Assembly: GCA_001465935.1 (NCBI GenBank)
Contig: LNKV01000040.1
Location: forward strand, 248,001-312,000
Length of the DNA: 64,000 nt
From: Clarireedia homoeocarpa
Lineage: Eukaryota; Ascomycota; Leotiomycetes; Helotiales; Rutstroemiaceae
Direction of reading: 5' to 3'
Below the pieces are notes generated by a model. That model was not told the origin of the DNA. It searched no databases and saw only the letters and a list, made by a program, of their open reading frames with translations. A program made the translations under genes and the position numbers. Positions 48,498 through 61,563 of the stretch are shown here, piece after piece (positions within the stretch are counted from its first letter, which is position 1; each line of letters begins with the position of its first letter).

Positions 48498-49855
48498 ATG
48501 AATGGAAGTTCCACAGGTAAATTCAACCCCGCTCAAGAAATACAATTCTGAACGCCACGTCAGTACCCGCAGCCTTGCCGTCATCAGCAGCAGCCGCACA
48601 ACCGTCGCCAGTCACATGGCACGTCATCATCTGGATCTTGTTCACGCTTGCCCTGAACTCGATGGTGCAACCCGCCGGCTTAATCCTCAACAATCCCAGG
48701 TGCAAGAGACTACGAATATACTATTGCAGCTCACCTCTAGTCTGTTTCGCAGACGCTTTATCAGTACTGATCGGCGTACCCTGGACACATTACGCACTTC
48801 AAGTACCGTGGAACAAGGCCGCACGATTACATATTCTACAGCGACATGGACGTGAAGGGCCGGAGAAACGCATCAGTGCAACTGAGCAAGTAGAGTACGC
48901 TGACCAACACGGATTATCGCGGTGCATACTATTTATTTGCGGGACTCTGCCTGCAACAATCAAGCTTTGTGCATTTAGCGGGATACCGTGGACGCAGACA
49001 TGGGGGTTAATGTTCGTGTGCTCAAGTATTGTCTTCGAGGGGCTTGATATACTATCCAAATGGGCCGCTTCTCATCCTCCGGTTTCAATCAGCGAAGAAA
49101 TGGAGATGGATATTATGCATTGGACGAGTACCGAACAGAAGCCCCTACGGCACAAGCTAGACGACCACTTTGGTTGGCAGGGTGTTCTCTCTATTCTGCT
49201 CCTGCTGGCAGCCTACATGGGGCAAGGTTGTCTGACCATCTACACTATGGGGTCTGACTGGCAGCATCTATGGCCTGCACTAGCTGCAAGATTAATATCA
49301 GTGACCGCCAACGCGATCTGTTTCTGGATTTTCGTCGTATCCTACACGTTCTTCCTAATTATAGCTGTCTTCTGGTACTTCGATGTGAGTCTATTCGGCG
49401 TTTTGGACACTGGAAAGTCCTTTCGCCGTTTCTTTCCATCCCAATGGCTGTGGATATTATGGCTCATTGTTATGGACTTCTCACTACTACCCAAAATTGT
49501 GGTACCAGACGAGAAACATGTACAACGGCAAGGATCACAACTCATTACCAATTTTTGGGATTTTGGCTACCTGTTAGCATCGGTGCTCATGATCCTTTAC
49601 TATCCGTTAGTTGCTGCTATCAGGAGGTATCCAGCCCTTGGGAGATTACTCTTGGTTTTAGACGATCGGTCTATCAAGTTAACAGATGATAACCAAAGCA
49701 ATCCAGCACAGCCTAATACAGAATTGGCGGAAGATGGTATCGTGGGGTTTACGTTTTTCTGTATCAATCTAGCCACAGTCCTGCTTTGGTACAGCCTCGT
49801 CTACGACCCTTCTGGAACTACCAATCCTGTATGGACAGATATATTTGGAAAGTAA
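48498..49855 (+). CDS. Multi-pass membrane protein of unknown family, about 430 residues
   Basis: The large open frame (to TAA at 49855) lacks an early ATG. The ATG at 48498 plus a short intron fixes this. Exon 1 is 48498-48516 (MNGSST), donor GTAAAT, and the acceptor is at 48563 or 48572 (both AG with the same frame), so the N-terminus is MNGSSTVPAALPSS or MNGSSTALPSS. I count about nine hydrophobic helices, e.g. WHVIIWILFTLALNSM, FADALSVLIGVPW, CILFICGTLPATIKL, VLSILLLLAAYMG, ICFWIFVVSYTFFLIIAVFWYF and LLASVLMILYYPLVA. Hydrophilic loops include RHGREGPEKR and EEMEMDIMHWTSTEQ. The ATG at 48502 is out of phase with the join. No transporter, GPCR or enzyme signature recognised. Codon use and splice signals support a real gene; function unknown. 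Confidence 0.75.
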
Positions 49856-52800
49856 ACTCTACAACTTGGTGGTGGGGGGTTCGATATTATAGCAGAGGTA
49901 GCCAGGAGAAGAAGTAGAATAAGCGTCAGACTGTGGGACAGAGATTCGCTATTATGGTGCCATTTAACACCATATCTTGATACTTCTTACCTGTATACAG
50001 GCCTCTTAGATAGCTCTTTGATCTACAGCTTTATGTTCCAGGATTTGATGAATCCTTCGTTCAACAAGAAGGAGGATTAGAGGAAACAGATCATGAGAAG
50101 AGTATTGAGGTGTGCAAGCCAATGCGACACAATGAACCAATAATTATGTGAAAACCCATATCTTCGAGCCTCCAATGCCAGTAAATTTTGGCAAGACTTA
50201 TTTTAGATGGGCAAAGATTTTGCAGCAAACTCCTATCGTCTGCTGCATGAAACAAATTATTGGCGTTCAACCGCCACTGAAGTATTTGTAGTATCATCCG
50301 AGAACCTGCTAAGTAATGATGGCACCGATTATGGTGCATGGCCCTCGATGTACTCCAAGCAATTAACGCGATTGCTGCGTATTTCACATATAGATATCGC
50401 GCTGTTGCGCACGTGTTTATTCTGCGCTTGCAGGAGAGTCTGCTTCAGCTCATAGGGGGCGGTTCGCTTGGCGCAGATGTGGTATATTGATACCGAAGAC
50501 AGCAGAGCATGTGTATCACCCGCTAGAGTGGCAGTCTTACAACAATGAGCGAGGAATGAAACACTTCCGTGCGAAACAAGACAGGAAGACTATGCATATA
50601 GCTTTACTTTCCGCTCGTGCCACCAAATGCACCCCTCATAATCTTTCCGCGCGATTCGTCTGTCTTTCTTGCCATGTGCTGCAAGGGTATTCATGATCGC
50701 AAAATGAGAAACAGAAAAAGAACGACGCAGGAACCGCAATGCACTATTGAGTAAAATTCTGCTGGGTTGGCTATGTGCTCGCCAATCCTTTTTCTGGGAA
50801 AGTTATAACTTCAACTCTTCCTAAATTGGAAGCACGCGTGTAAGGAGTCTCGAGTGGAGGAGCGGTGAACGGAGGAAATAATCCCCAAGTCGCAATTTGA
50901 GCTTGCTGTCGCGACCGTGCTGTGTACACAAATGAAACCCCTCGCTGATGGTGATGGCTGATGATTGTACTCACCATCTCCTTCTTGTTGATGTTGACTC
51001 ATGTCCATCTTTAGATCATAGCTGGAGCAAAGAAGAAAAAAAGAAAGAAAGAAAAGTCCGAAGTAATTTCGAATGCCCAAGCGCTTGGTCGGTGAATATA
51101 TGAAGCTTGGTCCATCGAAATGCTGGCTGGTCTATGCCTTGTCACTCTCGGGCCGTATAATATAGCGTGTCAACAAGATCTGCGGTTCATGACATGAAAA
51201 ATTAAACCCCATAGCTTGTCAAACCTTTACTGTATAAGTTATAGCAAGTGAGTAAAGTAAAGAAGAAATTCGGTAGTAGATATCGGCCACACAATACTTC
51301 GTAGACACGCCCTGAATTTCACTTGTGGAGAACAATGCTTTGGAAGCCCCACTATACTAAGTTTTTAGGACCCTGAGATGCGAGATGTGAGATATCGTTG
51401 TGGACTATCAAAGGACGGCAGAATTGCACTCGGCGGGAGTCGAAGTGATTGGGGCAGACCCCTCCTTTGTCTGCTTGATGAGATGGATGTTGATGGGTTT
51501 GAAGGAAGGATCAGAGGAAGACGACAAAGTATGTCGTCATCCGTGGAAATGTTCTGGAAAGGGGGGGTCAACGAAAAAAATACGCTCAAAGGATTATATT
51601 TTTGGGACATGCCACCGCGTGTCTTCTTCCTTTGCTTTGTGTCTTTTGTATCTCGTAGCGAGCGAATGAATCGCTAGTAATGCAACTAATTCGTACAGCC
51701 TCCGCATGAGAGATGCCACTTCTGACACTTATGCATGCGATCCCAAAAGTAAGAAGTAGCTGGCTGTAGCTTTCTTAATTTCGAAAGCCGCTTTTGAACC
51801 GAGGGCCCGTTGCTCCATCACGACGAGTCAGGCGTTTGATGAGAAGGCTGCCCACGTATGCTGAAGCGGCGAGACATCTATCTACAGCTGATGTTAAACA
51901 TTCGAGTGGAGGGGGAGACCCTGGGACGTTGCCAAGGCCTTAGACGGACCAGGAAGGACAAGCACGAAGAGTGTAGTACATTCTTGTTGTGAAACCATGC
52001 CTCGGGTACAAGTTGAAACGAAATCCCATGGTACGGTAGAACTAATGCTGACTGATAATTACTCGCCCCAATTTGGCGCCCGACATCCTCATTCCCGCGG
52101 AGTCATCCCATTCCCGTCAGAAGCAAGCCGGGATGAGAAGGAAAAGGGGGAGGGGAGGCGTCGGTGGGTTAGATAAAGATCTTCTTTGATGATCGATAAT
52201 CTGAAACGACCCAGGTTGGTGCTTGATAGTCGGGTGCAATCTCTGCTGTACGGACTCACGGAGTAGTAGTGGCCCTGCTCACCCTGGTGGGAGCACCTGC
52301 ACGACCCTTGGTACAGAGGGTACAGTACAGTACGGGTAGGGAAATTTTGTCGGGTCGTTAGGGATGTTTTGAGTTTCGAGGGATTGGCAGCATGAAAATC
52401 GTCTCTGCTCACCAGGACCAGGATTCATTGTGTTATGCAAAGAAGCGTAGATGGTTCTTCTCAAACCTCCATGCTCGTAGAATACAGTATGCTTCCGTTC
52501 CGTACGAGATTCCTCCCCGTGCAGCCAGCCATTGCTAGGTTCATCCCCATACTTGAAGTTCGAATAAGATTTGACTTTGTTGTACTGTTCTGTTCTGTGT
52601 GCTGTAAATGATTTTGAGACGAACAAGGAGACCCCAATTATTGACTGCTTGTATGTCGTACCACATGAAAGATGCAAAATGCAATGCAAGCAAAGCCGAT
52701 GGAGAGAGTCAAAGACGAATAACAAAGGCTTTAGTCGTCACTAGGATATTAAGCTCCATCTGTGGGAGACCTCATGATTTGGATGTTTGGTTCGCACCAC

Positions 52801-55085
52801 CTTGCAGCTGGGCACGTATGCGGGCACGCTGCACACTGCATAGTGAGGCGAGGAATTAGGGGGTTTGATTGGACGGACCGGAGGAAGCCTGCCATTTGTT
52901 GCTCCAGTTGGAGTCGCAAGATAATACGAGTAGCCAACATCAAATGAAGGATATAAAATGTCAGTATGTTAGTGGGGGCATGTTTGTGTTGTCTGTCAAG
53001 TACTATGTAAGTATTTGGTGTCCTGTCCTGTCCGGTCCTGTCCTGTCCTGTCCTGTCTCACCAGAAACCCATTGATTCACAGCCGGTAGTTAGCCTGAGC
53101 ATGAGCATGAAAAAGTTCTCTATTTCTTCTACGAAGCATTCCCTCCTCTCATCGTGACCCCTGCGAGAAAATTGCACCGTTGAACCGCTTGACGGACTAG
53201 GAGAACACGTCCTATGTAAGGTTAAGCTACTCTGGGACAATTAGCATGATTGCCCAGGAGGGCTGATATTACTGTCCTGACCATCGTCGACCTTGGATTC
53301 TGGGAACGCGGGCAGTCCAATCCAATCAGAGGCCGGCCGCTCCGTTAGTGTGGTGATTCTTGGATCGAAGTATCCAATTATATTGAGAAGTGCCGGAAAT
53401 CTCCCCCTTGGTGGTAAACAGGTTGATTGATTGGGCCGTCCCGAGAGATCAATCGGGTAATAGTCGAACAGATCGCTCCAGCATTCGTTGTCCAGTGTCC
53501 ACGAGCTCCCAAGCATTATTTCGAAGCTCGGCTCGGAGGAGCGTCCTTTGGCTCTTTGAGGTACAGCACAGGACGGAAGTACTTCGTGCAGTATCCAAAA
53601 CCCTTGCGCTGTACAGGACGCAGTACGCAACGCAACGCACCACACCACACCACCCCCCTCCGCTCCACAGTCACCAACCAGAAAGTCACAGCCGCCTCGG
53701 ACTTTGCCTCCGCAACAGCCTGCCCATCGACATCTACCGGTGTTGCCCAACGTCCACTCTTCCACTTTACACCTCACCAATGCCGGCCCTGCTTTATCAG
53801 CAACTGCCCACATCTTGACTGCTTCTACCAATGCCGTCCCCGGCTCACCACTTGGATACTTTTTTGTAACCCAGATACTTATTACATACTTTGTACGAAG
53901 TAGTAAGTTACTTCGCAGACTGACACCTCAAAGTCCCACTTCGGCAAGTCAAAGTTCGATCGTCACTAACCGCCAAAGAAGAAAGTGTGCTAGGACTGCT
54001 AGGACTAGCAGTACGACCAGGTCGGATAGCTTGCTAGGGAGGCCGTACTTGCCAGGCCCATACAGGTTGCAACTAGTTTTACTTATGTACATTGGTGCTT
54101 GTAACCTCTACCAAGTACTTTGGACACTGGACGAAGTACGGAGGAAGCTGCTGGCGCTGGAGTCGTCCCTTTTTATATCCGTGCGTGAATTTGATAGATT
54201 TCTACAATTTCAGATTTCAGACCCAACAACTAAAAAGGACGCGAGAATCCGAGAATCCGAGATCCCAAGAACCCAACCCAAGAACCCAAAAACCCAAGAT
54301 CCCAAGATCCCCAAAACCCAAGATCCCCAAAACCACTCAATTTTCGAGGGCGGTCGGTCGGACTGTCTTCCACGACAGGAAAAAGGCTTGGGAAAAGACT
54401 ACAATCTTCTTCATCCTCCTTCATCCTCCTTCATCCTCCCTCGACTTCATCGACTTTATTTACTGGCAGGAATAACACTATAGTCCCACGACAACCCCAG
54501 CCAAGCCCTCCTTCATCTTCGTTCCCTACGAACCAAAAAAGAATTCCACACTCCTTTTGACTTTCACTGCCTTCCCGCGCATACGACTTACCTTACGCTT
54601 TATACAGCATTTATTATATTATTACGACAATCCCTCCACCCTTTAGCTGGGACTGGCTGCGCTTTTTTTTTTTTTTTTGATATACCCTTCCAATCGGGAA
54701 TCGGCACTGTCGCTTCGTGGTGGAGTTCAGGTGTCGCGTTGACAAGGGAGTGGGCGGACCCGTTGGACTTCCTGCAAAGGAAAAGACAAGACATTCACCA
54801 CTGCCACAGAAAATTCCCCAAAAGGTAATTCTCTCTACAATCTTTTTGCCTTTAATCGACCGTCTTCCTGTTTCTACGAAGAAAAGAGACATGGTTTTGT
54901 GACGCCTCTTTTATCTGTTCTTCATCTTATCCTAACAAGCCCTGCAGTTCGCTCATTAATCGGACTCGCATCTTAACTATTCCGATCGAATTCCGAACAT
55001 CGTGGGCAGAGGCAACCAAAGGACCAGACAAACGGAGAATTTTAAACATCGACGAAGCAGCCTGGCTGCAATCCCTCGGTCGAAG
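49856..55085. other. 5.2-kb region upstream of the histidine kinase gene
   Basis: The first 3.5 kb hold nothing I can name. From about 53.6 kb the plus strand becomes C/CT-rich with CCAAG/CCC repeats and a T-run (54664-54679), typical of a long leader and promoter of a fungal signalling gene. A hairpin-capable sequence CGAAGTA-GTAAGT-TACTTCG lies at about 53899-53918. Long frames over 53.2-54.5 kb (196 residues minus, 259 residues plus) overlap each other and lack motifs. Upstream ATGs make short uORFs likely if the leader starts this far out. Confidence 0.5.
54238..54340 (+). repeat. GAATCCGA and CCCAAGAACCCAA/ GATCCC low-complexity array
   Basis: About 100 bases of degenerate decamers, from GAGAATCC units to AACCCAAG and ATCCCCAAAACCCAAG units, about 0.75 kb upstream of the kinase start. 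Confidence 0.75.
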
Positions 55086-58000
55086 ATGTGTGAGGAAACG
55101 TTAGCCGCTGCCACTGCGATTTTGCAAGGCATCGCGACGACAAATCTCAACCTCGCACAGTCGCATAATTATGGCAGCAAAGGCCTCAAACTTCCAGGAG
55201 CAGATACAGCAGAGAAGCTTGCACTTGAGCGAGAGATAGCGGCGTTGGTAGCGAGGGTTCACAGGCTGGAAGCAAAAGCGATAACAGCCAACAACCACAC
55301 ACTGCCGGATGCGCCGAACGAAATAGGAGCGCCCTCTGCTTTTGCAGATGTTCTCACTGGTGCTCCATCAAGATCCGCAAAGACAACCACATCATCGAGG
55401 CAGCAACTCGTAAATTCGTTACTCGCAGCTAGAGAAACACCCACAGGAGGTGAAAGGCCACCTAAATTCACAAAACTGAGCGATGAAGAACTCGAGGCAC
55501 TCCGAGAACATGTCGATCACCAGTCCAAACAGCTTGATAGCCAGGCCTCCGAGTTGGCTGGCGTTCATGCTCAACTGTTTGAACAAAAGCAGAGACAGGA
55601 ACAAGCGCTTAACCTTTTGGAGGTCGAGCGCGTAGCAGCACTCGAACGAGAACTGAAAAAACATCAGCAAGCTAACGAGGCCTTCCAGAAGGCGTTGCGA
55701 GAAATTGGAGAAATCGTTACTGCTGTTGCTAGAGGTGATCTCAGTAAAAAGGTGCAAATCCACTCTGTGGAGATGGATCCCGAAATTACAACTTTCAAGC
55801 GGGTAAGAATTGCACATCCAAATGCCTTTTAACATTTGTCTGATTTGTGTTTAGGTAATCAACACTATGATGGATCAACTTCAAATCTTCTCCAGCGAAG
55901 TGTCCCGTGTGGCCAGAGAGGTCGGCACAGAGGGTATCCTCGGTGGACAGGCAAGAATTTCAGGTGTTGATGGTACATGGAAGGAGTTGACTGACAATGG
56001 TATACCGAAAATCCTCTTCCAAGTATAAGAGGGCATGCTAACAATATATAGTCAACATCATGGCACAAAATCTCACCGACCAAGTGAGAGAAATCGCATC
56101 TGTTACTACAGCAGTAGCGCACGGAGACCTCACGCAGAAAATTGAGAGACCTGCTCAGGGTGAAATACTCCAACTGCAGCAGACGATCAATACCATGGTC
56201 GACCAACTACGATCGTTCGCCGCGGAAGTTACCAGAGTGGCAAGAGATGTCGGAACAGAGGGTATTCTTGGGGGACAAGCGGAAATCGAAGGTGTCCAGG
56301 GCATGTGGAACACTTTGATAGTCAATGTCAACGCCATGGCCAACAATCTCACTACACAAGTGCGCGACATAGCGATTGTTACGACTGCTGTGGCCAAGGG
56401 TGATTTGACCCAGAAGGTTCAGGCGGAGTGCAAGGGAGAAATCAAGCAGCTGAAGGAGACCATCAACTCCATGGTGGACCAATTGCAACAGTTTGCACGA
56501 GAAGTTACAAAGATTGCTAGGGAGGTCGGCACCGAAGGAAGACTTGGAGGTCAGGCTACGGTACATGACGTTGAAGGCACATGGAGAGACCTAACCGAAA
56601 ATGTGAATGGTATGGCCATGAATCTTACAACACAAGTGCGAGAAATTGCCAAGGTCACCACGGCTGTGGCAAGAGGAGACTTGACAAAGAAGATCGAAGT
56701 GGAAGTCAGGGGAGAGATTGCATCCTTAAAAGACACCATCAACACTATGGTTGACAGGCTCGGTACATTTGCCTTCGAGGTCAGCAAAGTTGCTAGGGAG
56801 GTCGGAACTGATGGAACCCTTGGTGGGCAAGCGCAAGTCGACAACGTGGAAGGAAAATGGAAGGATTTGACAGAGAACGTAAATACTATGGCTAGAAACC
56901 TGACCACTCAAGTGCGCGGAATTTCAACGGTTACGCAAGCCATCGCCAATGGTGATATGAGTCAAAAGATTGAAGTTGCAGCTGCGGGTGAAATACTCGT
57001 ATTGAAGGAGACAATAAACAACATGGTCGACAGATTGAGTATCTTCTCAAACGAGGTGCAAAGAGTTGCCAGAGATGTGGGTGTCGATGGTAAGATGGGA
57101 GGACAGGCTGACGTTGCTGGTATTGGGGGACGTTGGAAAGAAATTACAACTGGTATGTGACTTTCATAAATCTACCAACATGACCTCTATCTACGAGCAT
57201 AAGCTAACCTTCGCAGACGTCAACACTATGGCAAACAATCTGACGACTCAAGTGCGAGCTTTCGGTGATATCACAAACGCCGCAACCGATGGCGATTTCA
57301 CGAAATTGATCACAGTCGAAGCATCTGGTGAAATGGACGAACTGAAACGAAAAATCAACCAGATGGTATACAACTTGAGGGATAGTATTCAGAGAAACAC
57401 TTTGGCCAGGGAGGCTGCCGAGTTTGCCAACAGAACAAAGTCCGAGTTCTTGGCCAACATGTCTCACGAAATACGCACTCCGATGAATGGAATCATAGGT
57501 ATAGAGCTTCCCACCTTCTTCAACTTCTCCATCTATCTCGAATTCACACTGACTTGAAAAGGCATGACTCAATTAACTCTAGATACCGAACTCACCCAGT
57601 ACCAGCGGGAGATGCTCAACATTGTTCACAGTTTGGCCAACAGTTTATTGACCATCATAGACGATATTCTGGATTTGTCGAAGATTGAGGCTAATCGTAT
57701 GGTGATGGAGGAGATCCCATATACACTTCGAGGAACCGTCTTCAACGCTCTGAAGACCCTTGCTGTGAAAGCTAATGAGCGTTTCTTGGATCTTACTTAT
57801 CGCGTTGACAGCTCCGTCCCTGATCACGTCGTTGGTGATTCATTCCGTCTCAGGCAAATTATCCTCAATTTGGTTGGAAATGCCATCAAATTCACGGAGC
57901 ATGGTGAAGTTTCTTTGACAATTCGAAAGGCTGAGCAAGATGATTGTGAACCGAATGAATATGCGATCGAATTCTGTGTTTCGGATACTGGTATTGGTAT

Positions 58001-59365
58001 CCAAGCTGACAAACTCAACCTGATCTTCGATACTTTCCAACAAGCTGATGGATCTATGACGAGGAAGTTTGGTGGCACCGGTCTTGGTCTTTCTATTTCC
58101 AAGAGACTTGTGAACCTCATGCGCGGAGATGTATGGGTTAAGAGTCAATATGGAAAGGGCAGTTCCTTCTACTTCACTTGCACAGTTCGTCTTGCAACCT
58201 CGGACATCAGCTTTATCCAGAAGCAGCTCAAGCCGTACCAAGGCCACAATGTCCTCTTCATCGACAAAGGACACACTGGCCACGGCAAGGAGATAATCAA
58301 CATGCTCACTCAACTTGGCCTCGTTCCTGTGGTCGTCGATTCCGAACAACATACCAATCTGCTCGGCAACGGAAGAACAAAGGAGAGAATTGCATCTACA
58401 TATGATGTGATTGTCTTGGATTCTATCGAGACTGCTAGGAGCTTAAGGTCCATTGACGAATTCAAGTACATTCCTATTGTCCTTCTGGCTCCTGTCGTAC
58501 ACGTCAGTTTGAAGTCTGCTTTGGATCTTGGTATTACCTCTTATATGACAACGCCATGCTTGACGATCGATCTCGGTAACGGCATGATTCCTGCTTTGGA
58601 AAACCGCGCTGCACCCTCTTTGGCTGATAACACCAAATCATTTGATATCTTGCTGGCTGAAGACAATATCGTCAACCAACGCTTTGCTGTTAAGATCTTG
58701 GAGAAATACCATCATGTTGTCACTGTTGTTGGCAACGGACAAGAAGCCCTTGATGCTGTCAAGGAGAAGAAATACGATGTCATCCTTATGGACGTCCAGA
58801 TGCCTATCATGGTAAGATCGGAATGAATTAATGTCTGAACAAAAGCTAACTGTGTACTAGGGAGGATTTGAAGCAACCGCCAAAATCCGAGAATACGAAC
58901 GCAGCCTTGGAACCCAAAGGACGCCTATTATCGCGCTTACGGCACACGCTATGCTTGGCGACAGAGAAAAATGTATACAAGCTCAGATGGACGAGTATCT
59001 CTCTAAACCCCTCAAGCAGAATCATCTGATTCAAACCATTCTTAAATGTGCAACACTTGGTGGAGCATTGTTAGAGAAGGGCAGGGAACGACAAAATCAC
59101 GAGGAGAGTCCTAATTCCAAAAACGGTACTCAGACTCAGCATCCTGGATCAAGTCCAACTCAGCCCCATCTGAGACCGCCCATAGAACCTCGCGCATACA
59201 CAACCACAGGACCAATATCCCATGGAAGTTTGGAAAGCCCGTCAGTTGTGACAGCAGAGGTTGAGGACCCACTTTCAAGGGTAAGCAGTTGCTAGTTAAT
59301 ATTCCGCCCTCCAAACCTCGTACTAAGCAATCGTGTAGCTTCTTATGCGTGCACACAGCAGCTGA
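55086..59365 (+). CDS. Group III hybrid histidine kinase (Os-1 / Nik1 / BOS1 type), 1313 residues
   Basis: Cytosolic osmosensor kinase acting upstream of the HOG-type MAPK pathway; in fungi of this class it is needed for dicarboximide and phenylpyrrole action. Exons: 55086-55802, 55855-55999, 56052-57152, 57217-57498, 57562-58811, 58861-59280 and 59339-59365, with all phases consistent. Residues 1-200: coiled-coil N-terminus (REHVDHQSKQLDSQ region). Six HAMP repeats at about 208-690, each with a TTAVAxGDLxxKI-like core (AVARGDLSKKV, AVAHGDLTQKI, AVAKGDLTQKV, AVARGDLTKKI, AIANGDMSQKI, AATDGDFTKLI). HisKA: SHEIRTPMNGIIG with His738. HATPase: NLVGNAIKF (851-859), DTGIGI (890-), GTGLGLSISKRLV. 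Receiver: AEDN, VILMDVQMP with Asp1159, and Lys1214 in SKPLK. Start chosen at MCEETLAAA, as in relatives; an open stretch to 55002 has no ATG. No transmembrane helix, as expected. All catalytic residues are present, so it should be functional. Confidence 0.96.
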
Positions 59366-61563
59366 TGAGGTTTAACCCAATGTGAAGTTTGAGGCATGAT
59401 ATATGGAATGATACTGGGAAGCTGTCTTCATTGCTCCACCTTATTTCTTTTCTTTTCGTAGATACCACGACCTGCGACTATAAAGTCTTCTTTTTCCTCA
59501 TCTCATTCGAATTGCGTTTCGAACGGCGGGGGCGTTTTAAGGGATTTGGGCGGTTATAAATGTTACTTCGTCATATATACAGAAGACGGATAAACAATGT
59601 TTGGGTGCATGGAATGTTTGCCTTTATTTTGGTCTGCGAATTTCTCGGCACTACTTTGCTTACTTCTCTTCATAACACTCGCTCCTATGTGGACGCATTG
59701 TGTTTGCTACTATTACTTTTGTCTGGTTCGCTTTGAGAGTGAATCCACGTTGTCTTCGTTTTCAGATTTCAAAGGAAAAGCTCGTGGCGGACGGAGCGGA
59801 TGGACGGACGGTTGGTTCGGAGCTTACATGGAACGGATGGATGAATGGCTTGGAGGCGTGATCATTTGAATAATGTCAACCACCACATAGTATACATGGA
59901 CCACGTATATTGAAAGGAGGGGCAACGGATAGGACGGGATAGGATGGGGGAGGGCGAAATAAATCTTACAAACGCTTCGAATATGCGATTTTGATGTATG
60001 GAGATTAAGAATTGAAATGATTATGATGATAAAAAGAAAGGGTCGACGTTCGTTTTATGTTGTGCTATGTTATGATGTGCTTGATGGCTTATTGATTTGC
60101 TTGTTAGGTTGAGAAAGCAAGGTCTTTTGGGGAAAAGACACTCTTTCTCGTACGACGACAATTCAGCTGCACTTTACGAGTGAGTACATATGTCGAGCAG
60201 AGGTTAATTCCAGGTCGTGTCTGCATCTCCACTCTATTGTCATGTCAAAGTGATATGATATGTAGTGTAAACGGAGTGACGTTCCTCGGTCCTTTTTAAC
60301 ATTTGCCAAACAGCATTAATTAATAAAATCATTCTCTGGGACCGAGATGCCGACATGGGACTGACTGACTCCATGATATTTTGTCATCAACACTACGTAT
60401 ATGTGTGTTTCAAGAACAATCTACGTACCCCTTCCGCTTGCTTGCAACTCTCTCGCGGTGATTGATGGGCATGAATAGCAATGCCACGTCGCATGCATGC
60501 AATATTCTGTTTTGTCTCCGCCTACCAAATGTATTGGTGTATTGTAAAGTGGATGATGGGGTAAGTAAGTCAGTGGCTGCAACTGTAAAATTATTCATGG
60601 TAGGTAGGTAGCTAGCTAGCTAGCCAGACCGGTCAGTTTGTGTGGGTGGATAGATGGGTGGATGGGTGCACTCCATTCACATCAATGCGGGTATGTACTG
60701 TACAGTAAGCACGGGGAAGCGGGGGCGAAAAAAAGGAGGCTGAAAATGGTAGGTGATTCGTACTGTGTGTTGTGAGATCAGACCAACGAATGCCTGTAAG
60801 CTCCGATTGGCACTCTAACTACCAGGAGTGAGTGAGTGGTGTGGTGTCACTTTTAGTGTTTGGCATTCACATACGGGTATGCAGCTCGCTCCGTGCTCGG
60901 GCGTTGCAAGAGCCGTTGCATGTGCGTTAAATCTTACTGTACCATACTGTGCTGGACCGGCGGGGCGAAGAAAATGCTGGGCAAGATGGAAGAAAGCAAT
61001 CACGTGTGTCACTCGCTATGTGAGGGGTTTATGCAAGTTGCTGATGAGGGTTCAGGGATCGCTTACTTGGATTGGGGGAAGGGGGTAGGTTCCGAATTGG
61101 ATAAATAGCTTTGTAGACAGTCAAAGGGGCGTGTAATTATGTGTTTGGTGAATAGGCGGTGGTCATTCTCGTCTCGTCGGGTAGGAGCCGGCCGGTGTGG
61201 GGACGAGGGGGTTTTCTTTTGGGGGAGGCTTAGGTAGGTCATGGGGGTGGGTATGGTAAGAGTATTCGAGGGGGAGTGGGGTTGGTCAGAGGGGGTAGGG
61301 GGGTGGATGAGTCTCGGAGTTTGGGTACAGAGAGTTAGGGGTTAAGTAAATTAGTAGATGTAAATGAGCCGATTGTTTAGTTATTCGGCAACTTTGACAT
61401 TGAAACAATTTTGGGAAAATTTTATGATTACTTCGTGGACTCAGAAGTTTATGCATCATTATTCACAGATATCGTGTTTTGCTCTCTGACGAGGAATTTC
61501 CTTGTCCCTTCTCGGTCCCCTATTCCTCCTTTGCTCTACTGTTCCTTCCTCAAAATTATGAAC
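59366..61563. other. Intergenic between convergent kinase and UstYa genes
   Basis: 3' flanks of both genes. GGTAGGTAGGTAGCTAGCTAG repeats at 60600-60625 and G-rich simple sequence at 61.15-61.33 kb. No supported gene. Confidence 0.6.

Noticed and set aside
50811..51080. Minus-strand frame starting with a signal-like hydrophobic stretch
   Set aside because: Starts at TTG rather than ATG, and the remainder is not protein-like.
53241..54483. Overlapping long frames on both strands upstream of the kinase
   Set aside because: They overlap in opposite directions, carry low-complexity repeats and show no domain; better explained as promoter/leader.
55002..55085. N-terminal extension of the histidine kinase
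   Set aside because: The frame is open but has no ATG, and the relatives start with the MxEETLAAA-like sequence at 55086.
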